A stretch of 64,000 bases of DNA from Crambe crambe (Eukaryota; Porifera; Demospongiae; Poecilosclerida; Crambeidae), in the NCBI GenBank assembly GCA_963924555.1, contig OZ004592.1:310001-374000 (forward strand), in the 5' to 3' direction. The position numbers and the translations under genes were made by a program. Below, piece after piece: positions 23,802 through 34,214 of this stretch (position 1 is its first letter; each line of letters starts with the position of its first letter). The notes under the pieces are model-generated. The model saw only the letters and a list, made by a program, of their open reading frames with translations, made no database searches and was not told the origin of the DNA.

Positions 23802-23970
23802 TACCTGTTTGGAGTGCACATCTGTGGAACATATTAATAATATAAAACCATAAGGATGGCTATAATGGATAAGACACAGCATTAGCTAGCCATATCATAA
23901 TTATAGTATTATAACTCCAGTACATGGACATTTTAATATCAGCTGCTCCCTGGTATGCTAATACACATGA

Positions 23971-24121
23971 GCTTGAGGTGACACACCCATCTCTTTAGTC
24001 AACTACAAGTGTATAACAGCTCAGAGCAATTTCTAAAACGAAGGTCCTTAAGTTTTAGTCTGCAACCACTGCTCAAGACTGTGCCAGGATAACAGCCTCT
24101 GACTTGGGATGCTCCATCATT
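23971..24121 (+). pseudogene. Relic of the first exon and promoter of the EGF receptor-like gene D
   Basis: From GCTTGAGGTGACACACCCATCTC the sequence tracks 28240-28400 closely, through AACAGCTCAGAGCAATTTCTAAAA, GTCCTTA..AGTTTTAGTCTGC and TGTGCCAGGATAACAG. The start ATG is ACG here and several short blocks of the signal-peptide region are missing. Similarity stops soon after the DLGS-coding part. It is a truncated, non-functional copy of gene D's 5' end. Confidence 0.85.
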
Positions 24122-24251
24122 ATAGCTAGACACCAGAGAAGTGTTTCTTGGCATATTTTTACCTGTTGATTCTATCAATACACCTTCTAAATAAGAATAT
24201 CAAGTTCACTGACGACACAACTAAGTCAATTAGCTATGACTATATCAATAT

Positions 24252-25470
24252 TTACGGTGTTGCAATGTAGTCTGGCATAGCACCGCCCACTGAAGTCGGT
24301 GGGCGGTGCTATGCCAGACCATAGATATACTAGACTACGTACACAGGATTGGAAACAGGGCATGCGCGCGTAGAATTTATAGACCATCCGTGTAGGTACC
24401 TGGCGAACAGAGAAATCTTACACAAAATAAGAAAGAGGATGAAAGGCAAGGTATTTAGCGCAGCAATAATTATGATTATAAGTGAAAAGGCTCAATGACC
24501 TATAGCTGTAGTAGTTTATCATGTCAGTTTAGTCTATTTACTGTTGCTATGGAAGAAAAAAGTGGAAACAGGTGACTGAAAAGTTTTGTGGCACTCCTAC
24601 TACTAAAATAGAAGTCTAGCTGCCTTACTTTTGGTATAAAATGAAAGATACTAGTTGACCATATGTACTCAAGTAGTTTTAATTTTGTGCAGGGCTGGAG
24701 ATGGCATGCCATTTGTCATTGATGGTTTAAGAAGCCATTTCACTATGTTGTAGTTCTTATATGAGGAGATGAGATACCTTCTTGTATCAGGGGCAGGAAA
24801 GGATACACTGGGGCAGCTTTACTCTTCATCTTGATCCCCCAAAACAAGTATATCACAACAAATCTTTCAATGAATCTCTCGATGAATTGGATATTCAGCA
24901 GTGCACTATCAGTACTTGTTATTATCATTTTTTTATTATAATATGAAAGGAAATATGTGTAAAGTGACAGTATTAGTTGTATCCTTCTTTACTATAGCTT
25001 TTCTTGACAGCCAGCCATGGGTAATCTGAAGAAACAGTAACATCGACATGATTTTTTTACAGGCACCTTTAAAAAGTACATATGTACATATAAATGATCA
25101 CTACCTAACAGATTAGTGGGGAAAAAGAGACTATACTTTTAACATCCAAGCTCCAGAGGTCCACAAAGTCGAACTACCATTGTTACTCGCAATTATACCC
25201 TCTAACACTTGAGAAACCAGCCTTTTTAAGAACTATGCTTGTTTAGCACTATACTAGCCCACTCTTTGCATTCTTTGAACTTACCAATTGGTTATAGTTT
25301 AGCAGAAATTTGGCACACTACTTCTCCTCCCCTGTTTGTTTGGGGCAATTTAGCACGAACAGCTGCCTACACGGATTGTCAGTATTGTCGTTATGGGCGC
25401 ACGTGACCTGTTTCCAATCCTGTGTACGTAGTCTAGTATATCTATGGCCAGACTAGTTGCAATGCGGGAA
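24252..25470. mobile_element. Foldback element split by a 1.1-kb TIR element
   Basis: Two layers are visible. The outer one is a short palindrome: arms at 24270-24290 and 24299-24319 (GTCTGGCATAGCACCGCCCA..) are perfect inverted copies around an 8-nt loop. The left arm's outer part (TTGCAATGTAGTCTGGC) reappears inverted only after 25447 (GCCAGACTAGTTGCAA). So the inner element, about 24320-25446, sits inside the right arm. Its ends are inverted copies of CATAGATATACTAGACTACG..ACACAGGATTGGAAACAGG, about 45-50 bp long, flanked by GCCAGAC on both sides (a 7-bp target duplication, 5-7 depending on the end chosen). The interior shows no transposase frame. Confidence 0.8.
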
Positions 25471-25542
25471 AGCATAGCAATGCGGGAAAGCATAGCTAGA
25501 TAGATACGGCTGTAGCTAGCTGTAGAAATAGAAGCTGTAGCT

Positions 25543-27835
25543 ATGGAAGGACTCACACTGACCCTCATTCTTTGTATGATTTTATCAGCAGCTCATTCTC
25601 AAGCACCTACGCCACGGAGTAATGTTGGTAGCTGTTCTCCGATTACTGCAAGTTCTCTCGGTTCTAATACGACTCTAACTACTATGGGACTAGTAGCAGC
25701 AACAACTGATCAAAGTAACAGTGGTAGTGACGTTTCTCAGGTGCGAATTTTGGACTCTCAACTAGTATGTGAAGCTGCAGGGTTGAGGAGAGACACTATC
25801 AGTTCTTTTTCTGTGGTAGTTAGGTTTCAATGTCAGGGTGCATTCTGTGGCACTGCTGACGCTGGTGCACCTGGCACTATTACTCGGTACCTCAGTCTTG
25901 ACTGTAACCAAGATAACACTTTTACAATGACAAGTGTTCAACGTGGTGATGAAATTACTTTTCCAATGGTAGCGAACCCATTGAACATATCTTTGAACAA
26001 CCGATGTGGGGAGTGCACTCAATTAGCACGGAATCCTAATTATTGTGCAGGTATGTCCACAATGATTTCTCCACTTTGTCTGTTATTCCTATGCAATCTC
26101 TAGCATGCAGTGCTTCATGTAATGAAGGCCAGAGGAGATGTGTTGGCACTGAGAGTAATCAGTGTTGCAACTGGTACTTGAACGATATGTGTGTAGCTAC
26201 CTGCCCCAGTCCACTAGTGGGAAATGGTCAAACATTCAACTGTGGTGAGTTGTAACTGGATAATATCTGGTGATTCTACACAGACAACCATTTTATTATG
26301 ATTAATACTTTCCTTGCAGATTGTGAAGTGCTGTCAGTTTCTGCAAATGGGAATATTGCCTACACAGACAACCAAATGCTTGGGAGTGTGGCAACTTATA
26401 GCTGTGATGGAAGCAGAGGTTATGTTCTTGCAGACACTAGCCGTTCTCCATTCACCAGGACCTGTCAAGAGAGCGGCTGGTCGCTCACTAATACCACTTG
26501 TGACTGTAAGTCCCTCACTATGGGTGTGCTATATATATTAGCTATAGGAGATTCCTAAGGAGGAAGGAGGAGTTGCATTTTTATTTTTACATCTGGTATA
26601 CCCTTTAGTGCACAGGTGTGACAATACTGGCATTGGTAATCCAGCAAATGGATCAGTCAACATACCTTCGAGAGATTTTGGTTCTGTAGCCACCTATGAA
26701 TGTGATTCTGGTTTCACATTGGTTGGAAACATGAGGAGGACCTGCACACTAACTGGATGGGATGGGAGTCAGCCTACATGCAGTGAGTATAGTTGGTTGC
26801 ACTCAACTGAGTTGACCATAAAGCAGCTGGCCAAGGTGGCTAGCTACATCCTATGTAGTTGAGTATAATTATTATGTAACAATGTAGTCATTGTGCAGTG
26901 GTGTAGCCTCCAAGATATTTCCTGTTTACATTTTGGGACTTTGGGAGGTGGTAAAATCCCCAATGATGCTGTGGTGGTACCAGCCAACACAACAAATAGC
27001 GAGCTAACTCTTATAAGGCCACTATTGATAGAATCCTAGTTTCCTGTCCAAGAAGACATCCACAAGTGCTGCGGGTGGGAGGTTATTATAATTATTATAT
27101 TATTGCTTCGTTGTTTCGTCTCAAAGGTCCTGTCTTCATCATTCACCACAGGCTTTCCCTGTTCTGGTGTAGCGGCGACCCTTAGTTGGTAAGGGTCACC
27201 ACTACGCCAGACTAGTATACATATGTGCATGTGAAGCCAAGCACAAGCACTCTTCTGCACGCATGAGCAGTAGCAGTAATAATATTTTTCGATGCGGTGA
27301 CATTTTCAATACGTGGACAGGAAACTATTAATAGTGGCCTAAAAATAAGTAGCACAGTATGAGTAGGAAATCACACTGAGTTTATCCAATGTGTGACCTT
27401 GAAAGTGCAGCCAAAATGCTCCAAGAGATAGTGAGGTCACAGGTGTGATCTTTAGAACAGAAACACAAGTAGCTAGGCATGGTCAAATTCCATTATACTA
27501 AGTGCTACAGGCTCTTGGGGTTGCAACCCCTGGATCCACTTGTAGGCAGTGACTTAAGGGACACAAAAAAATAAGCTATAGTGGGTGTGGCCTGGAATAT
27601 GTGTGTGTCAGTGTAGCTTATTTATTGCTACAGCCATTGCAGCTCCTACTACTTGTTCAGCAGGATGCATTGCTGGTCAGTTAGCTCAATGTATATCTTC
27701 ATAATGTTTAATAATAACTCTTTGTCCACTGTAGGAATAGTCATTGGAGTGATAGTATTGTTAGTGGTGCTAATAGCCATTGCTGTTCTAGTGGGTGTCG
27801 TAATAACGAAGAGCAGGAGTGGGAAAATGGTGTAA
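25543..27835 (+). CDS. Receptor-like gene A: N-terminal Cys module, two sushi domains, one membrane span
   Basis: Six exons (25543-26050, 26104-26244, 26320-26505, 26609-26782, 27634-27675, 27735-27835) close in phase to 383 aa. A signal peptide (LTLILCMILSAAHS) leads to an unfamiliar module of about 145 aa with landmarks SSLGSNTTLTTMGL, LVCEAAGLRRD, SSFSVVVRF and CGECTQLARNPNYCAG. Exon 2 is a short Cys-rich unit (SASCNEGQRRCVG, CCNWYLNDMCVATCP). Exons 3 and 4 are sushi/CCP domains (GSVATYSCDGSRGYVL; FGSVATYECDSGFTL..RTCTLTGWDGSQPTC). A stalk exon and a membrane exon (IVIGVIVLLVVLIAIAVLVGVVI) end in a tail of about ten residues. It is probably a cell-surface adhesion or recognition protein; function unknown. 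Exon phases are all 1, which favours shuffling. Confidence 0.85.
27018..27345. mobile_element. ~330-bp MITE in the last large intron of gene A
   Basis: TAAGGCCACTATTGATAG..GTTTCCTGTCCA at the left end is matched, inverted, by TGGACAGGAAACTATTAATAGTGGCCT at about 27311-27337. A second hairpin lies inside (GTAGCGGCGACCCTTA..TAAGGGTCACCACTAC near 27166-27211). No coding frame or clear target duplication is visible. The class is undetermined. Confidence 0.7.
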
Positions 27836-28302
27836 CATTTTTAGCAAGTGAAGATAAATTATTTTTTGCTTGTATAAAATTAATTATGGATTTTTTGCTG
27901 CACAATGCACTACTATACTGATTAACTGATACTGAGCATGAGATCGACATGAAAATGTACCTCTCTCATTGATAATCAGTGCCCAGCCCTAGCCCTACCT
28001 GTTTGGAGTGCACATCTGTGAGCAGTCTTTAATGCACTAGCATAATCTGGAATAATAGGCAGCAAAATTTGAATAAATCACGATACATTATGCAAAGTGA
28101 GTTTGTTTACATTGTTCTGTAGTAAGGTGAGATACTCTCCTGTTTAATTATGCAAGTGAGCTACGCCCCCTTTCCTCCATTATGAATGTATGCATTAATG
28201 ATGTAATACGTAATGGAGCAAACATTATGAATCAACTTGAGGTGACACACCCATCTCTTTAGTCAACTACCACTGTATAACAGCTCAGAGCAATTTCTAA
28301 AA
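27836..28302. other. Spacer between receptor-like genes A and D
   Basis: 467 bp of AT-rich DNA between tandem genes. It contains CCTGTTTGGAGTGCACATCTGTG at 28000-28022, a unit that also occurs twice in tandem at about 23771-23827, where it encodes the C-terminus of the unrecognised gene. The last 70 bp upstream of gene D are conserved in the relic at 23971, so they are likely promoter/5'UTR. Confidence 0.5.
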
Positions 28303-30378
28303 ATGAAGGTCCTTATAGCAATTCTAAGTTTTAGTCTGCTAGCAGCTACAGGTTCTGCTCAAGGCTGTGCCAGGATAACAGGCTCTGACTTGGGAAGCAT
28401 TGATGCTCCATCAAGAACTGGCCTGATTGCAAGGAGACGCAACTTGGAGAGAGATACTCCATTACAAGTTCAGCTCTTTCGCTATAACGTAGTGTGTGAG
28501 GCAGCTTCTGTGATGAGGGACATGTACAGACATGTCTCAGTGGTTGCAGAATACGGATTTGGTCCTGACACTGAAGTAGCACAGTTTGAATTCAGCTGTG
28601 GTGATGGAGACGTTTGGGGGATAGATGTCAGTGGGTCATCTGAAGGCACTTTCACCACCCCACCTAGTGCCAACTTAACAACTTCTCAACGATCTGACTG
28701 TTACAGTTGTCTGTCTCCCCTAAGAACAAGTTCAAGTAATATTAACCACTGTGTAGGTATGTGGTTATGATACTTAGTGTTCTCTGTATGACATTTATGC
28801 TTCTTTGCAGGTTGTACTATTTTCTGCAATAGATTTGGAGGACTGAGGCAGTGTACTGGTCCTGTTACCTGCTGTAACTTTTACAATCGAGATGGAACGT
28901 GTGTCCGAAGATGCCCTACTGGTACTTCCCCACGAGCTGACTTCACTTGTGACTGTCCTCCTGGATTCACGGGCTCGACGTGTGATACTGCCATTGATTT
29001 TTGCAGACCGAATCCATGTAACAACTCTGGAACATGTCAGAGCTCGTCCTCTGGCTTCAACTGCTCCTGTCCCGCCAACTTCACTGGGAACACATGCGAG
29101 ATAAGGATCGATCCTTGCAGAGCGAATCCATGTATAAATGGCGGCACCTGTATAGCCGAGAGCCTCACTTCTTTTTCATGTATGTGTCCACCAGGATTGA
29201 CTGGAAGCAGGTGCCAGGATGACATTGACGAGTGTCAGCGAATGCAGTGCCTCAATGGAGGCATCTGTCAGAACACTTTCGGGAGTTACATGTGCCAATG
29301 TGGAAGGAACTGGGAGGGACAACTTTGTGAGACTTGTGGAATTGAAAACTGCAATGACTGTGTGGGATTCAATGCAATGTGCACACAATGCGACCAAGGA
29401 TATAACATCAATGCTCAATCAACATGCTGTAAGATAACTTAATAATAATGGGGTATTGGTAGCTAATTGTGATTCATGTGTGTCAATGTTTTCCCACACT
29501 TGCTGTGCAGCTCCAGTTCCCACTTGTGATCCAATGTGTGTTAATAATGGGAGGTGTGTTGGTGGCACTTGCGTCTGTCAGGGATCATTCGTTGGCAATG
29601 ACTGTTCAGGTATAGCTACTTTAATATATTAAACTATCAGCTTCTCTCGTTCTATAGATACCTGTTCCTCAAGAATTCCTAACTGCATTCGATGTCGTAT
29701 GGAGTCAAACTTCACAGTGTGTGAAATTTGTGGAGGAGGTCACACCCTCATAAACAACCAGTGCAGACGTAAGATATTAATTTACAATATCAGCTACCAT
29801 AATCTGAGCTACCACATCTACTTATTAATTTTTATCAGCTCCTTGCACTGTGGATGCCTGTTCTCTCTGTGCTCTCAGTGGCACCGAGTGCCAAATATGC
29901 AATACCAATTACAACTTGGATCCTGAGACAAGACGCTGTGTCCGACTCATTTCAGATAATCTTCAACTCACATACTTACAGATCATAGGCAAGTTTAAAA
30001 AGAGGACATCCCTATCTCCCCACACCTATGGCTAATAAGGGTTGATGTTAATTTGCAGGCATTTCGGTGGGTGCTACACTTGCCTTCACTCTGATCATGG
30101 CAATGGTCCTATGTTGTCTTGCTTTTACTTGCAAGACCCTTTATGGAAGACACACTGCTGTCAAGGAACCAAGGAAAAAGTAGTTACAAATTAGTGATAG
30201 CTAGCACACATAGCGACCAATATGAAGAGGTTACCAGCTGCTAGAACCAGTTTAACTTTATTACTCTGTATCTAGGGTGCAGAGCAACTTCCATACAGAG
30301 TTTGCTGATACTCAAAGGGTGATTGTGAATGACACAGCAATGGACGCAGAGATGGATAGTCCAACTACTAACTACTAA
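28303..30378 (+). CDS. Receptor-like gene D: N-terminal Cys module plus EGF and Cys-rich repeats, one membrane span
   Basis: A signal peptide (MKVLIAILSFSLLAATGSAQ) is followed by the cluster's N-terminal module: ITGSDLGS, TGLIARR, VVCEAASVMRDMYRHVSVV, DCYSCLSPLR. Next comes the linker CNRFGGLRQC..CCNFYNRDGTCVRRCP. Three EGF-like domains follow, the last calcium-binding (DIDECQRMQCLNGGICQN), then CXXC-type Cys-rich repeats (NCNDCVGFNAMCTQCDQGY, NCIRCRMESNFTVCEICGG, CSLCALSGTECQICNTNY). A membrane span (GATLAFTLIMAMVLCCLAFT) precedes a basic tail that ends SPTTNY. Size is about 560 aa. Domain order suggests an extracellular binding protein. The tail has no kinase or known adaptor domain. Confidence 0.87.
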
Positions 30379-30484
30379 CTCTATAGAGACAGCACAGCTA
30401 GCTACTATTATTTAAAACTTGCTTTTTTTTATACGTCATGATCATGATTAAAAGGGGGCGTATCTCGATTTTTCTACTAGAAGG

Positions 30485-32309
30485 ATGGGCTCTATGAGAC
30501 CGAAAAAGATATGCATTTATTTCTGGTTGGTTGCAACCACAGCCCTGGCTAGCGGACAGACTAACTGCCCTCTAGTGGAGCTTAGTGATCTTGGGAGTAA
30601 CAGCACCTATGTAGACACAGGATTGCTGTTTGATGCCCTCAATGCCTCAAAGGGAACAGCCAGTAATGTGAGTGTGCTGGAGTTCAACACTGTGTGCCTT
30701 GCTCAAGGATCTAGGAGGGATATGTATCGCTCTATTTCCATTGTTGTGAGATATCATGAGGTCACTGGTACAGAATATTCAGTGCAGATACAATATCAAT
30801 GCACCAATGGAAGGTGGAGTGCAGACAACTTCAATCATTCAGGCTCTCTTATAAGCGATCTTACTACAACACTGAGAATGGATTGCTTGCAGTGTCGAGA
30901 AGCAGCAAATAGTTCTCCTACAGAGCACTGCATAGGTAGCCATAGCTAATGTGCATGCTTCAACTGTTCAGCTCAACTTCTATATATTTTTTCAGCTTGT
31001 CCATCTGAAAGAAACTGCAGTACTGGTCTGATGAGATGCACAGAAGAAGCATCTTCCCAGGTTATCTCATGCTGCAACTACTTCAGTGTGGATGGATCAT
31101 GTGTGATATCATGTCCTGCAAATTCCTCTCCCAATGCTGAATTTGAATGCACTTGCTTACCAGGCTTCACTGGAGCCCGGTGTGAGGAGGACATAGACGA
31201 GTGTGGGGCTAACCCTTGTCTTAATGGAGGGACTTGTATGAACACCATTGGAAGTTACATGTGCCAGTGTAGCAGGAACTGGAGAGGGAAGAACTGTGAA
31301 TTTTGTGCACTCAGTAACTGTGCTCGTTGTGTTGGGGTGAACGCCACATGTGGTAGATGTTTTGCTGGATACATTTCAACTCCTGAAGGATTCTGCAGTA
31401 AGTTAGCAATTTGAGGACTCCATTTTATAGTTATCTGGTTCGGTTACTAACTACCCTCATACCCTCCTCATACCCTCCTTTTCCCCTCATACCCTCATAC
31501 CCTCCTTTCCCCCTCAGCTACAGACACATGTCATCCCGTGATATGCAGGCAAGGGAACTGTTCTGAAGGTCATTGTATATGTTCTCAAGAATTCATAGGA
31601 ATTGACTGCTCATGTATGTAATTACACAGAATATTTATGTGATGTGGACATTGGATTCCTACATGTATAGTGTTGTGCTCAGCGAGACTACCAAACTGCA
31701 TGAGGTGTATTTCTATGAATGAAACTGCATTGTGCCTTGAGTGTGAGGACAGATACCAGCTCAAAGAAAACAGATCATGTCAAGGTTAGTAATCAAGATA
31801 ACTATAGTTTGATTAATGATTTCTTCCATTTTTATACAGGATGTTTTGTGCTTCACTGCACAAGGTGTTCAGATGATGGCCTCACCTGCTTTGAATGTGC
31901 TGAAGGCTTCAAACCAAGCAGTGATGCTAATATCTGTGAACCTCAGATTCTCAGTACTAGACTCAGTGATGGTGGAATTATTGGTTAGTTAGATGTCCCC
32001 ATGCCAGATCCTCTACAAGCTTGAAATTTGATCTATGTATAGGTATCATAGTGGGTGTTCTGGTAGCTGCCATTCTGGTAATAGCTGTTGTGGCATGTTC
32101 CATGTCATGTATTTATGATAGCACTGAGATACCAAAGATGAAGGGAAAACCAAAGCACACCATTTTTGAGGATTAGTAAGACCACCTGGCAATTTGATGA
32201 TCAAATTACATACTGCTTTCTTTCTTTCTTTTTGTGCAGTGAAGGCCAAAGTAATCCTGCATTCATGAAACCAACAAGCAATAATCTCAAGAAAGAGCAG
32301 GCAGGATAA
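30485..32309 (+). CDS. Receptor-like gene E: paralogue of D with one cbEGF and an NPxF tail
   Basis: The start [20 protein letters not shown] is a signal peptide. The N-terminal module shares [38 protein letters not shown] and [14 protein letters not shown] with gene D. The linker [24 protein letters not shown] is followed by a single calcium-binding EGF ([18 protein letters not shown]). The same Cys-rich repeats as gene D then follow ([69 protein letters not shown]). A membrane span ([20 protein letters not shown]) leads to a tail with [11 protein letters not shown], an NPxF motif of the kind bound by PTB/endocytic adaptors. It sits 106 bp after D in tandem. Confidence 0.87.
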
Positions 32310-32426
32310 CTAACTCCATCACCATATTCAAAATTTCAAAATTTCATTGTAAAGCCCGCAAGGGATACATACAGAGAGAACATATGAAATAACCAGGCTT
32401 ATGATGTGACATGATACAATAACTTG

Positions 32427-32810
32427 CTATAGAGTTGTGTGCAATATTGTTCTAAGTGTTAGTGCCTTTTCAAAGGTTTCCTCGCAAGGAGTTGTGAGAA
32501 GGTGCAGCAGGTGCTTGAGTTCGCAGCCGAGGTGAACCTTGGTGATGTGGTCCGCAGGAAGGTTGCTCCTGCCGTACTTGTGCCCGCACACAGGACAGGC
32601 AAAGTCATCTGTGAACACTGGGATGGTGATAACGCGAAGGACTGTGGCAATTGCCCTGGCGCCTCGAATACCTTGCTCCCTGGCCTCATCCCATAGTCTC
32701 ATCCAACTAATATCACGGGAGAGAGCAGCAAGGTTCTCACGTGAAGACACTAGGGACCAAATGTAGTCACGATCAGCAGCCTGGAGTTTGTCTTTAACTG
32801 CTCTCAGGGT
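32427..32810 (-). other. Orphan ORF fragment with a C2H2-type finger, possible transposable-element remnant
   Basis: A continuous minus-strand frame reads LTLRAVKDKLQAADRDYIW, then MRLWDEAREQGIRGARAI, then a finger-like CPVCGHKYGRSNLPADHITK with H-x4-H. It ends LTLRTILHTTL. A short Zn-finger tail after a W-x-LWD-like segment is seen at the end of some retroelement polyproteins, but I cannot name a family. No start, promoter or splice signals support a host gene. It lies between gene E and the SWSAP1-like gene. Confidence 0.35.
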
Positions 32811-32890
32811 GAGATATGTTAATTTATGCGCATGCGCATCCTTACCCCGCGCGCTTTGTGCGCATGTATCTATGAGGTCAAAGGTTGAAG
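32811..32890 (+). promoter_or_regulatory. NRF1-like site upstream of the SWSAP1-like gene
   Basis: TGCGCATGCGCA at 32827-32838 is the same exact palindrome as in the FKBP11/SR promoter, 53 bp before the start codon. TGCGCATG follows at 32858. Binding is inferred from the vertebrate consensus. Confidence 0.5.
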
Positions 32891-33898
32891 ATGGAGCAGC
32901 CTTTTTGTGGAATTCCTTCTTGTTCTGATTTAATTTGCATCATTGGGCCTCGTTCATGGTGATCCATTCCCCATGTACACTACTTGATGCTTCTTTTTTT
33001 TTTCCAGTGGGAAGACGTCACTGTTGTTCCAGCATGCACTTGCCTGCTGTATGAGGGGAAATCGTGTCATGTTTGCATGCCCTAAAGCACTAGATCGACT
33101 CCCACTTTATCACACTACAGCTTGTGAGGAGGACCAAGACTCACAACCTACTCCCCCACCCTGTGTACTAGAACGACTGAAATTGAGGTAATTCTGAAAT
33201 GACTCTACCAACAAGGTCCCCATCACCTGACTTGCTACCCTCTGATATCAGGTATCCCTCAGACCTTGGAGCTCTCCAGAGCCTGTTTGATAGTCTCCAT
33301 CTAGGAGAAGGAGGACCTTGGCACAAGGAGAAGTTGGCTTCCATTATTGTTGATGACTTCCATAAGTACATCTCCACATCGGCAAAGGTTAGCGTTAGGT
33401 GGGATGCTGTCAGCCGATTAAATCACTGCATGAAGAACTTAGTTTGGCTACACACACCATAATTGGATAGTTTAGGTAATACATCTCTACTCCTTGCAGT
33501 CTCATGAATCAATTGGAGAGATAGTCAGAGCCTGTGCACACATGGTAGATGCTGTGAACTCTGCTGGTGGTGGTGATTCACACGTGCAGTGTGTGTTGTC
33601 TGCAGTGAAGCATCCAGCCCTCAAAGTGGAGGTCATTCAGAAGTGGTTTCCCCATGTTCTTCTCGTTGATGGTAGGAGTTGTACAGTTAGTATACTCTAG
33701 TGATGGTTATAGTATACTCTAGTGATGGTTATAGTATACTCTAGTGATGGTTATAGTATACTCTAGTGATGGTTATTCTAAACTTTTTCAGAAACAGGTG
33801 AATATGATTTCAGCATCAATTCATATGGAAACCCTCAAGAAAAACTTCAATCCTATTCCATTCACAAGACAGAGAATTTCATCAAATTTCATCATTAA
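32891..33898 (+). CDS. SWSAP1: SWSAP1-like RecA-fold ATPase
   Basis: Five exons (32891-32958, 33008-33187, 33252-33387, 33500-33671, 33792-33898) close in phase to 220 aa. The Walker A motif GPRSCGKTSLLFQHA is assembled across intron 1. KLRYPSDLGALQSLFDSLH and the Walker-B-like SIIVDDFHKYI follow, then a helical region (SHESIGEIVRACAHMVDAV) and EVIQKWFPHVLLVDG. This order and length fit SWSAP1, the RAD51-paralogue-like partner of the SWIM protein ZSWIM7 that promotes RAD51 filaments in homologous recombination. Similarity outside the ATPase core is weak by eye, so another small RecA-like protein is possible. Confidence 0.68.
33686..33778. repeat. 22-bp tandem repeat in SWSAP1 intron
   Basis: Four copies of TATACTCTAGTGATGGTTATAG in direct tandem, nearly identical, inside the last intron. 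Confidence 0.92.
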
Positions 33899-34214
33899 AA
33901 TACACTTCTAATCTGATCCATTATTACAAACTTTAATGCAAATTTATTGTTGATTACAAATGAAATAAAAAGATTATTGATCACAGGGTAAGATCAGTTA
34001 ATAAATGGATGACATGCTAGCTAATAACATGCTAGCTAGAAAGAGTGATGATATGCTAGTTAGAGCAAGAGAGAAGCTCTATTATACAAAGACACTGCAA
34101 TGTATTAAATGAATGATTGTTGATGAGTTGTAGTGAAGCTGATTGGTTGCCATAATATGATACTTCATGATGATAATATGTTATATATTTAGCTACCTGG
34201 TAAAGATATTAGAG
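33899..34214. other. Convergent 3' spacer, nothing found
   Basis: 316 bp of AT-rich DNA between the SWSAP1-like stop and the Pumilio stop. Short repeats of ATGCTAGCTA occur near 34013-34060. No coding or structured feature is visible. Confidence 0.5.
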
